A stretch of 64,000 nucleotides of DNA from Thozetella sp. PMI_491 (lineage: Eukaryota > Ascomycota > Sordariomycetes > Chaetosphaeriales > Chaetosphaeriaceae): assembly GCA_021432635.1 (NCBI GenBank), contig MU270083.1, positions 66,114 to 130,113 on the forward strand, read 5' to 3'. Below the pieces are notes generated by a model. That model saw only the letters and a program-made list of their open reading frames with translations, was not told the DNA's origin and did no database searches. The translations under genes and the position numbers were made by a program. This document shows positions 46,311 through 57,749 of this stretch, one piece after another (within the stretch, counting starts at the first letter, position 1; each line of letters starts with the position of its first letter).

Positions 46311-47611
46311 CTCTTGGGCTTTCTGAGCCCACCACTGCCACCCCCCCCCCGGAGTCGACGCTGGTGGTGAAAGTCACACGGACGACGGCCTCGGAGGCGC
46401 TGGCAGGGGTGCCCCTCCGGCATAGTCACTACCACGTCGGTCCCCTTCTTTCCCCTTGTTCGTTCTCCACAGGAAGGGGAGTGTACTTCGCCCCGCCGGG
46501 TCGCCTTTGACACCCTGCCCGTGCCTCTGGCGGCATGGGTGGGTGGCACAAACAGCACCGGGGCAGGCGAGGGGTCTCCGGAGCTTTGCTTTGCACGTCT
46601 GCCCTCGGTCCGCCTCTTGCAAATTTCCAACGGGGGCACAGTGATCCATCCGCTTCGCTCTTGGCAAGCCTCGTGTTCCTAGAATGGCTGCTCAAGATGG
46701 ATCAATGGATGCAGACGCCCCCATCAGCGGACAGCCGATCGTGGTGTGTTCATCAAGGCCAATGGTGTGTCCACTGTCTCTGTGAAGGGGGCCGTCGGCG
46801 TTCAGGTCGAAGCCCCACGCCCCACCAACCAAAGAGCTGGTCGGTCGTTCGGGCGTTGGAAGAGCGCGCGGCTCCAACGCTGCGACCAGGATGCTAGGTC
46901 TTTTCTGAGGGCCAGGGGTCGACCTCCCAGCAGGGACCCCGGCAATCTATTTCTCAGGGGCTGGTCGCAGTCGCCGGCCAAGTACCTGGCCAATCGGTTA
47001 GGACACACGGCCGTCCATGGTCCAAATACAGCAAGCGGCCTGCTAACCCACGGCCACCTCGCGTCCAATCATTTCGGCCGGCCGGACGGGTCTTGCAACT
47101 GGCGGCAGTGAGCGTGCGTGCAGAGGGCTAAACTTGGCTTCCCGCGCCAGCCAGCAGCATGCACCCGGGGACCGGAAGTGTTCCCTCGATGATTTAACCT
47201 GCACAAAGATAGTATTGTCATCGGGACCGAGTCATCATCCTCTCTTCCCATTAATATCCCCTGGCTCGCATAGCCTCGTCGTGGTGCGTGCCTTCTTCCA
47301 TGGCCTAGAAGACGTCGGCCAGCAATCCACGAAAGGAGGCGTCCTCCTCTGGGAATGATGCATTAAGGAGAAGTCCTTCACAGCCCTCTTTGTCCATGAA
47401 TGTGAATCCACCCCCAGCGAGTGCTTCGGTCCGGTGAATGGACGCTCCTTGGGGCCAGAACGGAGCTTGATTGGCTGGCGGGCGTGTCGGTGTTCCCAGG
47501 GCAGACTTGAAACAGGAGGCTTGCTCAGCCACTTGCAAGCCGCTACTGCAGGTACGGCACCTGGCTCAGCAAGAGCAGGCGCCATCAGGTGTGAGCGGGA
47601 GCAAGAGAGGC

Positions 47612-47629
47612 AAAAAAAAAAAAAAAAAA
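47612..47629. repeat. A18 homopolymer
   Basis: Eighteen consecutive A. I see no target-site duplication or coding sequence beside it that would mark a retroposed copy. Confidence 0.85.
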
Positions 47630-49932
47630 GGTTCTCCATAATGGCCAGCGACGAGCCGGCCAAGGCTAGATTCTGGAGCCCTGCAGCGTCCAATCAGTCG
47701 TCGGCCGAAAGATGGGCCAAAACCTCGTGAGGCCCGACTACGGCCAATTGTTCTGGTCGACCTACACCGGGTCCTGCTCGCAACGCCGGCTACGACGTCG
47801 TGAGGCGCGAAGGCTATCTCGGGAGCGCTGGGTCGCATTTCCACATCTCGAATGCCCCCAGCCTGTCCCCAATGTGAGCAAGTTTGTTCATTGCTCGGCT
47901 ACCGCAATGAGTAGGGTGTTCGTTGAGTGCCTACCGAAGTAGGTGTTCGCGGGCGGACCGACCATACCTTTACGGCGTAGACGTTGCACTGGCCCGCGGG
48001 AGGCGTGCCATGGCGAGGCGGGCTACGCCCAACCGGGCACAGTCGTATCTTGGTTGTGGACCATAGCCCACGATCAAGAACACTTGCAGCAGTGGCCGCC
48101 GGGCAGACACGCGGTCGGCGTAGCTTCCGACCGCCCCTAGCGGTCGCCACAGAGGAGACGGTCCGGGCCCCTTTTCAGGGGAGGTGCAGGGTACAGCTAC
48201 CGTACCGTAGCATAGCACTGTACTTCTGAGGGCACTCAGCCGAAAGCGAAATAACCACTGTTCCAAAGCGAGATGCGATCTCCTCTCGTGTGCTGTAGTA
48301 GCAGCAGTAATCAGCAGTAGTAACATTCGGCAGCGTGCTGGAAAGACACGGCAGAAAATTGAGACTTGGAGAGCGTCATGTCTCTTCTCGGCTGGACAGC
48401 GGCAACGGCGGTGTGGTGGTGGTGCTTGTTTTGGCGGTCTCACCAGACCAGGGTTGCAGTTGGAGCGGGCGGGAAAGGAGCTGGTTAACCACACAAAACG
48501 TCCTTGTTTCGTGTTTCAGGTGGCTAGCCAGGTCTTCCAAAACGGTAAGGCCGGGGTCGAACACCACACACGTGGTAGCCGTGGGAACGCCAGCCGCACA
48601 AGTGAGAACTAGAACTCGCCGCGCTATCCTCAGCTATCCTCACGACTGGATCGCGATGCTTCAAAGTCGACGCCCGCCTGCCCCGTCACGAATTGGCGCC
48701 AGCGCCGGCGCAATGCCAGCTGGTGGACTAGCTAGTCTCGCTGTCACATAATGTCATTTCGTTCGGCCGGCCCGTGCTCGAGTTTATTGAAAGGTCATTC
48801 GAGCCAAAAGTGACAGCGCACAAAGTGCACAGATGCCCGTCATAGCTCTCTTGAGCTAGCGGTCCGAGTGTCCCGGGTCATGTCGGTGCTTTCTCATTCT
48901 CTGTGCAACTCGGCCGAGCGCCTCGACGCTGGCTACCACAGTAGGCAGGCACTGCTTTTACTTGCTTCGTCCTATGTACGTCGGCCTGCCTGCACATCTG
49001 TCGTAGCTCCTGTCAGACTTGTGTGACAGAAGGCACAGAGCAAGCGCGATGCGGACCAAGATGCGTAGCCTATGCTGTACTTGCTTCTCCGCTTGAGGCT
49101 CTGGAGTCCGCTGCCGATCGGTCGTTCCTGACCATCCCCGGCCACAGGAAATGCAGTGGAGAACCAAGAAGCGAGCTGGGCGCGGTGATGATCTCCAGCT
49201 CGTCGGGTCGAGCTCACATCTACCGGTAGGCCTTTCCGGATCACCAGCTTTGGGTATACGAGGAAAGGTTCTTTCGAAGCCCCAGCAAGAGTGGGCAGGT
49301 GTACCTGCAACTATGCCAACAAAGTGCGACGCTGGCGTTGAGCAGGGGGTCCGCTTTGGGCGATGGGCCAATCGCGCAGAGCCTTTGGCCTTGAAGATCG
49401 CCAGGGACAGCTGCCTCTTTGGGGCAGGCCAGGTGCTTTCCCCGGTGCGAGACACTCTAGATCCTAGCCCTTCCCGGCCCCTCCTGCCCCCCTTGCTGCA
49501 AGGGACGGAGGCCAACAAAGTGCAAACTCTATCCTTGCCTGTCTCTCTCTCCTTGGCCCCCCTCTAAGACCTTAGCTAATACGTACTTAGTTACCCACAG
49601 ACGATGCTGGAGTGCGGCAGCCACCGAGTTCCACGACGGACTGAGGTAGTACTCCGGAGGTTCTATAATAGTCGAATACGAGCAGCTGGAACTGCTCTCT
49701 CCCTGGCCCTAGTAAAGAACCGCGGCCGGCTCACCCCAGCCTGTCCCCCCCCCCCTACCACACTACTATACCCTGCACAGACTTGCTCCCCTTCCCTTGG
49801 GGTCGAAGAGGGAGGAGGGAGTGACACAGACTGGCAGTGTGTAGCTATCCGGTTCGTTGCTGTCTGGCACGTCGGCTGAAGCGCTAACAATCTTCCGCTC
49901 TCGAGAGACAAAAGTCAATGCTATTTCTATGT

Positions 49933-49948
49933 ATGTACGTACGTACAT
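49933..49948. repeat. 16-bp GTAC palindrome
   Basis: ATGTACGTACGTACAT is its own reverse complement. Intergenic; no function assigned. Confidence 0.7.
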
Positions 49949-50231
49949 CTTGCCGGGACGCTAGCCCCCGCCATTTCCGCGGTGTACTATGTATAACCGA
50001 GCTACATACAAGCACTGGGCTTGCTGCGTACGTGGCAGAACACGACGGCATAGCGAATAGACCATAGACTCATTATACTATGTCGGGATATTGACTCGGA
50101 TGTCGGGCTGGCGGGAGCGACCAGTGGGGCCCGGACGGGCTTCCCCAAACTGCATCTAGTGCCGGCCCCGTGGATACCAGTACTCGGTACTATGTACTGT
50201 ACAGACGAGCAGAGATCCGCCGCGATTGTCT

Positions 50232-50232
50232 G

Positions 50233-50261
<29 letters not shown>
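50232..50261. repeat. G30 homopolymer
   Basis: Thirty consecutive G, the longest homopolymer in the window. It may form a G-quadruplex and may be unstable or miscounted. Intergenic. Confidence 0.85.
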
Positions 50262-50263
<2 letters not shown>

Positions 50264-52394
50264 ATGGAGGAGCTTTTCCTCGCGCCCCAGGTCTTTTGGG
50301 TGGGAGACCCAGTCAGTCAGGGCCTTCGCCTGGGGATGGGCGCTGCGCAACCCCGATTGGAAGAAGGGTTGGTGTCGTTTCGAGCCCGGGGAGAAGGGGG
50401 CGGCTTCGCCACGCCGCAAGCTGGCTGCACGCCCACACGTCACAGCGCTCTAGCGAACCCGATCCCACACAGCTACATCCGAGGGTTTCCCCTTGCGACC
50501 TGGCGCGAGCTGGCGCTTGCCGCTACTGCTGCAGGTCCCGATACCACGCCGACGGCGAGCGGTGCCATCGCTCGCTGGCTTCAGGTTTGCAGCAAGTTTA
50601 ATGAGGCCAGGAGTCGGCAAGGCGGCACTTGAGCTCAGCTCTGAGCTGGATCTGGCCACAGATCGGATGCCGTTCCCCACCGCCCACATCGAACATAGAC
50701 GCCCAGTAGAACCATGACAAAGTGCATACGTACACCCACGCATCTAACTATTGCGTACGGCGCTCGCCGCTGGGCTCCCGGGGTTTACCTTTTATGCTTG
50801 GCACTGCCGGCCCGCTGTTCATCCATAAACTCATCTCAGCAGTCGAGGATAGCCCCTCCACAGTCATCGGATGTTTCTCTCGAAAGTTTAGATGGCTCCC
50901 TCCCCGCCCCTCCGTTGCGCGCTGAGCCACGTCCCAAAATGCGGACGGGACAACACGTGCAGAGGATGCTCCGCAACGGCTGCCAGTCGTGGTGCATGCA
51001 TAAATCGTCCGAAGGTGGAGAAGATGAAGTCACCCGCCCGCTGTGATCTTTTATGCGTTTCACAGACCCAGCCCGGTTGCCAACTGGGATCGACCTTTCT
51101 GGATGGCCAGCAAAATGCGGAGTAGAGCCAGCTCTGCCACAGAGCTTGATGCATCTCTTCCCGTGCGCTTTTTTACAAACCTGGCGCGCGATCACAATGG
51201 CTGCCAAGGAAGCGCTGGCAGCATTTCACAGCCTCAGGGGGGGCTTCAGGGTCTGTCCTCAGAAACAGGTTTCCCCCTCTGCTGGCCTGTGAGAACCGCC
51301 GAAGGGTTTGAGGCGGACGTTTGGGCTGCTACGCCGTCAGCCTAAACCCTGTTGCAAATCAACTTTTTGGGGTGTGCGGGATAAAAAAAATCCTGAACGT
51401 AGGTACTTGGTAGGGAGAGAGTGCGCAAAGAGTGTGCATAGCAGCAAGCAAAGTGGACGACCACACGGCCCCCGAGCTGGGACCTGTTGCCGCCTCCATC
51501 ACTGCTACATCCAGCCTCGCCCTTCTCTGCCGCGAGTGAACATCGTCTCGCCGCAGTTCTGTATGGCGGGTTTCGCAATACGAGATTTCTCGCCCCGAAT
51601 GCGTCCAACACGCAGCTGGGCGGTCTCCGTGGCCACTTGCTCCGCGCAACCGCATGAAACAATTCCAAGTTGGCGTGCGGCGGGACCTTCTGCGGGCACG
51701 GCAGCGGGCATCAGGCAAAGCACATCGCAACCTTCTCGAGACAGTCTGGGCTGGTTGACCGAGTGTGGGGCCTTCCGGCCCCAGACCTCAACTTGGAGTA
51801 ACACTGGATATCTCTCTCTTGATGTTGGTCAATATAGTGGTGGCGTGAGGATCGGGAGTGTTGATTTCCAACTGCATGGGTACCTAGTTCCCAGCCAGCA
51901 CGGTGGTCAACCCAACCAAACATAGAAACCGCCAGATTGGCCGGGTCCGAGTGGACACACACGGTGGACACCGCAAGATAGTCTCCATGCATTTGCTCCG
52001 CTGTAGTCTTCGGAGGCCTCGAGCCCTCGAGGATACATGCCGGCCTCGACACGGCGTCCTTGGGGGGGGACTAAGAAGCTTCATGGTAAGCATAAGCTAA
52101 GTCCCGATCCAAGCTTAAGGCTCTACATTGCGGAAGCGGCCTTTCTGTGGAGAGAACGGTGAGGCAGTGCTGAGTGACGGTCAGAGCCATTGGATACAAA
52201 CATCATGCCGATATTAAGGAGAGAGACAAAGAGACAGTAGATGTGTGAGTGGTTAATGGTGAGGCTTGGATGCATTCATATCTGTAACAACTATCACAGC
52301 CCTGTCTTGAATCCTCGTTCGCCATGATGCCATGATGTCGCCGTTTGCCTCTCCCTATTGGTCTCGCCGGTTCGCCTCACGGGCAACGAGATGC

Positions 52395-54444
52395 TCAGCT
52401 CCCGGACTGCATCCTCCGCAATCTCTCCTCCGCGGCTCTTGCCCTACGTTCCCTCTCGAGGCGCATCCTCTGCTCGGGCGTCAGGCCCCGTGCCTCTTCC
52501 TCCCTCCTCTCTTGCGGCGTCTTCGCTGCCATGGCCTTAGCCAAACCGCCGCCCCTTGCTTTGCCAGTGTCGCTGACCTTGGGCCCTTCCAGACGTAGCC
52601 TCTCCTCCTCGGCCTTCCGTCGCTCCTCTTCCTTGGTCTCGCCTTCCTTACGTTCCCTCTCTGCTCGCTTCTCGGCCTCCTCGCGCTTAAGTCCAGTCGG
52701 CACCCTGGCGGCCTCCCAATCCCATGCTTCTTCGCCGAGCTCGTACCGGGCCACGCGGAACGCATCCCGCGTCGCCCGGTCGCCGACAAGATCAAACGGA
52801 GTCTTGCCCTCCGCATTCGTGATGGTAGGGTCCGCACCACCACGGGACAGCAGTCCGACGATGAGAGGGGCCGCGTTCTGAGCGGCAGCAAGATGGAGTG
52901 GCGTGGGGGTATGATGGTTTTGCTGGCTGTCTTGTGGATGGAAGCGGAAGTTTGCTTTCAGGTCGTTGGTCTTGAAGTACGAGAGCAAGGCCGGGAGTTT
53001 GGAGCGCCGTATCATGGCCTGGAGCTGGCTTGTGTGAAGAAGAGCCGTTTCCTCCTCCTCCGTGAGCTTGGGCGGTGCCGCCTTCGCGGGCTTGGGGGTG
53101 GACGGCTTGGAGCTCGTCTCTGATACCACAGGGACGACTACCGGGTCGATCTCGCGCACCTTGAGCCTGGTCAGCTCGATGAACGATCGCATGAGCTCGT
53201 TCTGTGTCGCACGCCGCGTGCTGAAAGGAAATCCTCGGAGGCGAGGGTCGTTGGCCCGGAGGACCTGCCCCTCGTAGGGCCCGAATAGCGTTCGCCTGTT
53301 TGTCGTGCCAGTGGCCCGAACAAATAGGAGGTCAGATGTGTCAAGGAGTACCTTCCAGTCCTTTAGGAGCTCCCGGACATCGTCGACGAGCGCCTGTTCG
53401 TTGTATCGCCGTAGCGTAGAACCCGCAGAGTGGGCAGCCCCCTTTGCGTTGTCGTTTGCGGACTGTGAACCACCTTGCTTCCTTCTCGTAGTATATCTGT
53501 GAAATGTTTTGTGCGCAAGAACCGTGGCTTCTCTGTTCAGCGGACCTGTCGAACCATGCTTCGTCTGCCGCGGAGCCAGCGAGACGACCATAGCGGCGAA
53601 GTGACCGCCTCCGATCATGCACATGAAGATGTGCGGCCCCTTGTAGGCCGCAGGCGCTGGTACGCCATCTTTGGCCGGCTTTGGCATCGCTATAGGAGCC
53701 AATTGCTTCTTCTTGATAGCGTCAAGAACGGAATCGTCCTTTTCGATCTCCTCCGGCGCGAATATAGCTCTGTAAATGCCAAAGTAGCTCTTTTCGGGCA
53801 GGACAGGAGAGCTGAACCAAATCAATGGTGGTGTCCCGGTCCCTCTCTTCTTCCTTCTCTCCCAACCTTCGTCCTCTTCGGCATCGTCTGTGCTCTTGCT
53901 CTTGTCCGCCAGCGTTGCTTGCTTCTTGAGAAGGGCGGAAAGGGTCGTCTCCTTGCGGGCGAATACATCATCGTCATCCTCTTCACTTTCGGACGAGTCG
54001 GAGCCCGAAAGGCTCTCGTCCAAGTCGCCCACAAGCTTCTCAAAATCGCCTTCTGATACTGGTTTGAGGCCGCGCAGCTTCTGCTTCAGATTGTACTGGT
54101 GAAGGTCTGTCCTAAGATGGCCCCGCTGCTCCTGCACTATCGCGAAGGTTAGGCCGCAGAGCGAGCAAGCCAGCGACCCAACTGCATTCTCAGGGCCCGG
54201 GCTCGGGCTGCGGTCTTTTCTCGCTCTCTCAGACTCTTCGGCTGCCTGTTGAGCTTGTGCTTCAGCATCCGGTTTAAGCGTCAGGGTGTTGAGGACTTCG
54301 GGTGGCAGGTCGTAGACTGCGAAAGCGTTTGAGTCAGCGGCACGCAACGGATTCTTTATTGTATTCAGGTTTGGTACCATAAAGCGGGCGCCTCAGCAGG
54401 TCATCCTGCGCCTTGCCTTGCTTCTTCTCTATCGCTGTCGCCAT
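52395..54444 (-). CDS. vms1: Vms1 / ANKZF1, peptidyl-tRNA cleaving factor of ribosome quality control
   Basis: Vms1 releases stalled nascent chains from tRNA on 60S subunits and works with Cdc48. Two exons, 54444-54378 and 54316-52395, 662 residues. The 61-nt intron (GTACCA, GCTGAC, TCGCAG) joins DLLRRPLY to VYDLPPEVLN, the expected N-terminal block. Without splicing the frame would start wrongly at 54380. Domains: C2H2-type finger about 72-104 (CSLCGLTF..HLRTDLHQYN); acidic linker 122-140; VLRF1 catalytic domain about 248-405 (GPHIFMCMIGGGHFAAMV; FHRYTTRRKQGGSQS), with the catalytic Gln at about 307 in GGSQS; ankyrin repeats about 490-545 (TPTPLHLAAA; GADPTITNAEGKTPFDLV); a charged coiled coil about 565-660; and a VCP-interacting motif RERRARAAEER (about 643-653), a fit to R-x5-AA-x2-R. 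All expected parts are present, so it is probably functional. Cytosolic, moving to stressed mitochondria in yeast. Confidence 0.95.
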
Positions 54445-55207
54445 TCCTTCGTCGCAATGAAGAGCGATTGTTCACGGCAGTCGAGTTGGACAAACTAGTT
54501 TCCCACAGGTGCAGTCCGGTGGCGGGCCGATGGAGGGGCATTGTTATCGCTGGGAGCTCGATAATTAAGGACTATCTATTGGTGCGCAGCACAGGCTTCC
54601 TACCCCACTAAAAGAGTCACACCGTCGAGCTACGGGAAACGGCTATTGGGATAACTAAGCCTTCCATGCAGCACCAGCGTCGACTCATAATGCTCCGCCC
54701 CGGAGGCTTCGCCTCCTATAGTCGGTATTACTGTTGCGGAAACAAGTATTTCGCCCTAATATACGAAGCAGCTTAACCAATATAGGATTCCACATCGGAC
54801 CCGAGAGTAGAAGAGGCAAATCTGCCTCATGTGCGATCAAATAAAGCCGCCTCGGGCCTATCATATTGCGAGGGGGGCCTCTCTCAACTCCGTCTCTTAC
54901 TGTGAATCATATGTTAATGGTTGCGGCGAGTCGGTGGTCGAGGGTGAGGCTAGAGGAGTAAGGCTAGAGGAATGTTGAAATCGTTGAATGCCGTAGATCA
55001 CTAGTACTAAGGTATCTTTCATGTCTTCATCAAGGGACTATACTCACAGCTGGCAACGATTTAGATGGGTTAAGTTAAGGTAAAAATAACAGTAATAAGC
55101 TGTAAGAGAGAGTGTTTGCTCACTTCGCTTACAAGGCTGATACGATATACTCTAGATAGCTACTCAAAAAACTTACCTGGCAGGCCAAGACGCTCCAAGT
55201 GGCGGCT
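54445..55207. other. Intergenic, Vms1 promoter and 3' end of the next gene
   Basis: 763 bp. Composition falls towards AT from about 54.75 kb, the first sign of the AT-rich right end. An imperfect direct duplication (gaggctagaggag/taaggctagaggaa) lies near 54,945-54,975. No gene seen. Confidence 0.45.
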
Positions 55208-56788
55208 TCAGAACCAGGCCTCCTTTTCCGCGGCCCTCCTGCGCATGATACAAGGAATACATGGCCCGGGGCTCTCGTCCTCGGCGCAAAAGCAACCTGG
55301 AGTAATGGCCTTCTCAAGCCCAACCAACCTCTGCTTCAGATTGCTGGACCATGCGCGTGGTGGGACGACACGCTCTTCCTCGACGCGAGAGTCACTTGAC
55401 GCCTGCAGAGCCGAGTCGGACACCTCAACATGGCCTGCCCATGCCTCGTCAGCGGATCGAGCTCTTTGTAGCTCCTGAGGGAAGCCATTCACTTGGCCGC
55501 CACTGATCCCTAGCCCAAAGCGAACCTCGGCCTCGCTGTCGCCCATGGTGAGGAGGCGCGTGAAGACAAAGTCACGGGTTGGTTTTGGCCTATGAAGAGG
55601 CGGTGTCTTGGAGCGGACAACCTCCTCAACCTCCTCCAGCGGGGTTGCGACAGAGCGGGTCGAGCAGGACAGCAGCGGCTCTTCGCGACGACTCTTGTTA
55701 GCCTGAATAGGGTCATACGTTGTCCGCGGCAGTACAGTAAGGGGAGGGGGGATATGCAGTGACAAGTTGATATCGCTAACCGTGCCCGTGAGCGATAAAT
55801 CACTGCTCTCAGCGTTGTTCAGATCCCCTGAGAGATCCCGCTCAGGCTCCCCTAAGCCGGCAAGGTTGCTATCCATCAACCCCTGAACAGTGCTGCTGAT
55901 CTCTCCCTTTTCGCGCCAACGACGCTGGTAGAGACTACCGGTTGGGGCGAGGATCCTTAGACCTACAGCTTCCTGGCCCTCAAGGATCGCAGGGGGCCCA
56001 CCGCTCGCTTTGCCAGTGGAGCGGGGACGGTCCTGGCCACCGGATAGGCGAGGGACGAACACGGCGACTGGAACGGAAGGGGATGGGTTAACCTGTTGAG
56101 CGGCCTTATAAGCAGCTTTCTGTGTCTGGCGGGCCTCCGGCGCCATCCCTTGAACAGGCGTGCAGGGTATCAAACTAGCCTGGGGCTGATGCCCAGGGGT
56201 TCGACCTTCGAGGGCGGCCAGCGTAGGGGCGTTGTAGGTAAGCTGCCGAGATGGTGTCTCTCTACGCTCGGTGCCCAAAAGCGCTGCTGTCATTTCCGGG
56301 TGTCTCTGAGGAAGAGGAGGCGGCGTACCTGGGTCGGAAATGGCGTTCTGGCGAGCGGCCAGAAGCGTCGCCTTGCGGATCTTCTGCAGGAACCCCATAG
56401 CGTCGGCCGCGCCTTTATTGCGGCCCATATCATCCACTTTGATGGCTTCAGCTAGGCTGCTGAGCTCGCCTCGCTCGGAGCTTGCCTCCTCGAGTCCCGA
56501 ATGCGGCAGGAATAACTCGGCCCTGGGGACGTCGGTGGCGGGAACGCTGTGAAGCCAGCCGTGGCTGTTCTTGTAGCGCCAGTAATTGAGGACAGCCCCC
56601 TCGGTGACCCGGCCGATGTTGAAATGGGATAGGCATATCTGGCAGAAACCATAGCGAAAGCAGACACTAGTCTCTACACAGTTTGCGGGCCAGCCAAAGC
56701 ACGAAGGCTGGGTGACCGCCTTGCATGTCTTGATGTGAATCTTGACGTGGCAACATACTGTGTAGACCTTCCTCTCCTCGAAGCACAT
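55208..56788 (-). CDS. Orphan protein with cysteine-rich N- and C-termini
   Basis: Single exon, 526 residues. I chose the ATG at 56788 (context CAAACATGTG); the frame is open to 57007, but those extra residues resemble translated AT-rich leader. Residues 1-55 hold nine cysteines (CCHVKIHIKTC, CFGWPANC, CFRYGFCQIC), a likely metal-binding module. About 60-480 are polar, Pro/Ser-rich and probably unordered, with acidic patches (LNNAESSDLSLTGTVSDI). The last 40 residues carry a second cluster (GCFCAEDESPGPCIPC) followed by MRRRAAEKEAWF. No named domain recognised. Paired terminal zinc-type clusters could suit a scaffold or nucleic-acid binding protein, but this is inference. It sits right beside the AT-rich block, yet its frame is intact and GC-rich. 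Confidence 0.7.
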   Translation of the reverse strand: MCFEERKVYTVCCHVKIHIKTCKAVTQPSCFGWPANCVETSVCFRYGFCQICLSHFNIGRVTEGAVLNYWRYKNSHGWLHSVPATDVPRAELFLPHSGLEEASSERGELSSLAEAIKVDDMGRNKGAADAMGFLQKIRKATLLAARQNAISDPGTPPPLPQRHPEMTAALLGTERRETPSRQLTYNAPTLAALEGRTPGHQPQASLIPCTPVQGMAPEARQTQKAAYKAAQQVNPSPSVPVAVFVPRLSGGQDRPRSTGKASGGPPAILEGQEAVGLRILAPTGSLYQRRWREKGEISSTVQGLMDSNLAGLGEPERDLSGDLNNAESSDLSLTGTVSDINLSLHIPPPLTVLPRTTYDPIQANKSRREEPLLSCSTRSVATPLEEVEEVVRSKTPPLHRPKPTRDFVFTRLLTMGDSEAEVRFGLGISGGQVNGFPQELQRARSADEAWAGHVEVSDSALQASSDSRVEEERVVPPRAWSSNLKQRLVGLEKAITPGCFCAEDESPGPCIPCIMRRRAAEKEAWF

Positions 56789-57749
56789 GTTTGACGAGAC
56801 ACCATCCACAACTGTATATATGGATGTAGATGATATAGGAAGGTGAAGTGAGACGCTTCCGCTCGCAACACAAAACTGATTTCTTCCCAACCAGGAGCTG
56901 AGAAGAGGGGATAGTGGCGGATGGTAGGCAATAGTTAAATATATATGCTTCCAAACTTTTCTGGCATAGAATAAAAATATCAATAAGATAAAGCCATTAT
57001 TCACCATGTTCTTTGTCCTTGCTTCATTGCAGTACCTTGGTAGTCCCTGAAACAGTGGACGTGGATGCCTTCATTGTTGAAGGCTTGTCATTTAGGATAC
57101 AATGCCTTTCAAGGGGGGAAATAGAGCGCGGGAACTCTCTATCCGCCTTAGGTGTGCCAAGCCACATGCTGCCCCTGTATCCAGAGCAAAGCACTGGAAA
57201 TGTACAGCGTCGGGCCAGGGTCGTCATCCTCTGTGCCATGGAAGGGCACATAGACTTCTCCCATCTGGTACAGTTGTGTGCAAAACTCACTTCCTATTTG
57301 GACGCAAAGCTCTTTTTGTAGCCAATAACATAAATGATGAACGGACTTAAAATACTAAAGTCTACCTAAATAGAGCCTAAAGTGGAGGAGAGTGCCTGCT
57401 ACTGACTATTAATTGCTTATTATAGTGGGTATTTCCAAGTACTCTATGTAGCGGAGACAGTGCGCCCCACAGTCCTGAGTGCATAAGGCGTAATCTGTAA
57501 AGGATACAGATATCTGTGGCTGCAGCATCCTGGCTTGTGTAACATTCAGCCATTGTACTTTACGGCAAAATACCATATGAAACAAGGCCCTTACTACACC
57601 TACACCGTATTGCCAGAAACGGTCCTACAGCCGTTCATAACTAAATTTCTCCAAAATAGCTTCTCAACATCTAGCCGTCTGCTTCTAAGAACTATGGGAG
57701 AGACCAGTCTGACTATAATCTATTTCATAAGTTTTCCCTTAATTCCTCT
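56789..57749. other. Transition from GC-rich to AT-rich DNA
   Basis: This holds the promoter of the gene at 55208-56788 and, at its right edge, the 3' side of the degraded NLR. AT content rises steeply at about 57.3 kb. An open frame of 102 codons (57013-57321, +) has no domain. No promoter element can be fixed. Confidence 0.45.

Larger units (their letters stand above)
46002..52394. other. 6.4-kb intergenic region
   Basis: The first 310 bp are the promoter and leader of the CFEM-like gene. The rest, to the 3' end of Vms1, holds no gene I can support; frames up to 205 codons (51308-51925) have no domain. It contains an A18 run (47612-47629), a G30 run (50232-50261) and a 16-bp GTAC palindrome (49933-49948). 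Confidence 0.45.

Noticed and set aside
47600-47640. A18 tract as the tail of a retroposed copy
   Set aside because: No target-site duplication and no coding or SINE-like sequence next to it.
51308-51925. 205-codon plus-strand frame before Vms1
   Set aside because: No domain or signal peptide, and overlapping minus-strand frames are similar in length.
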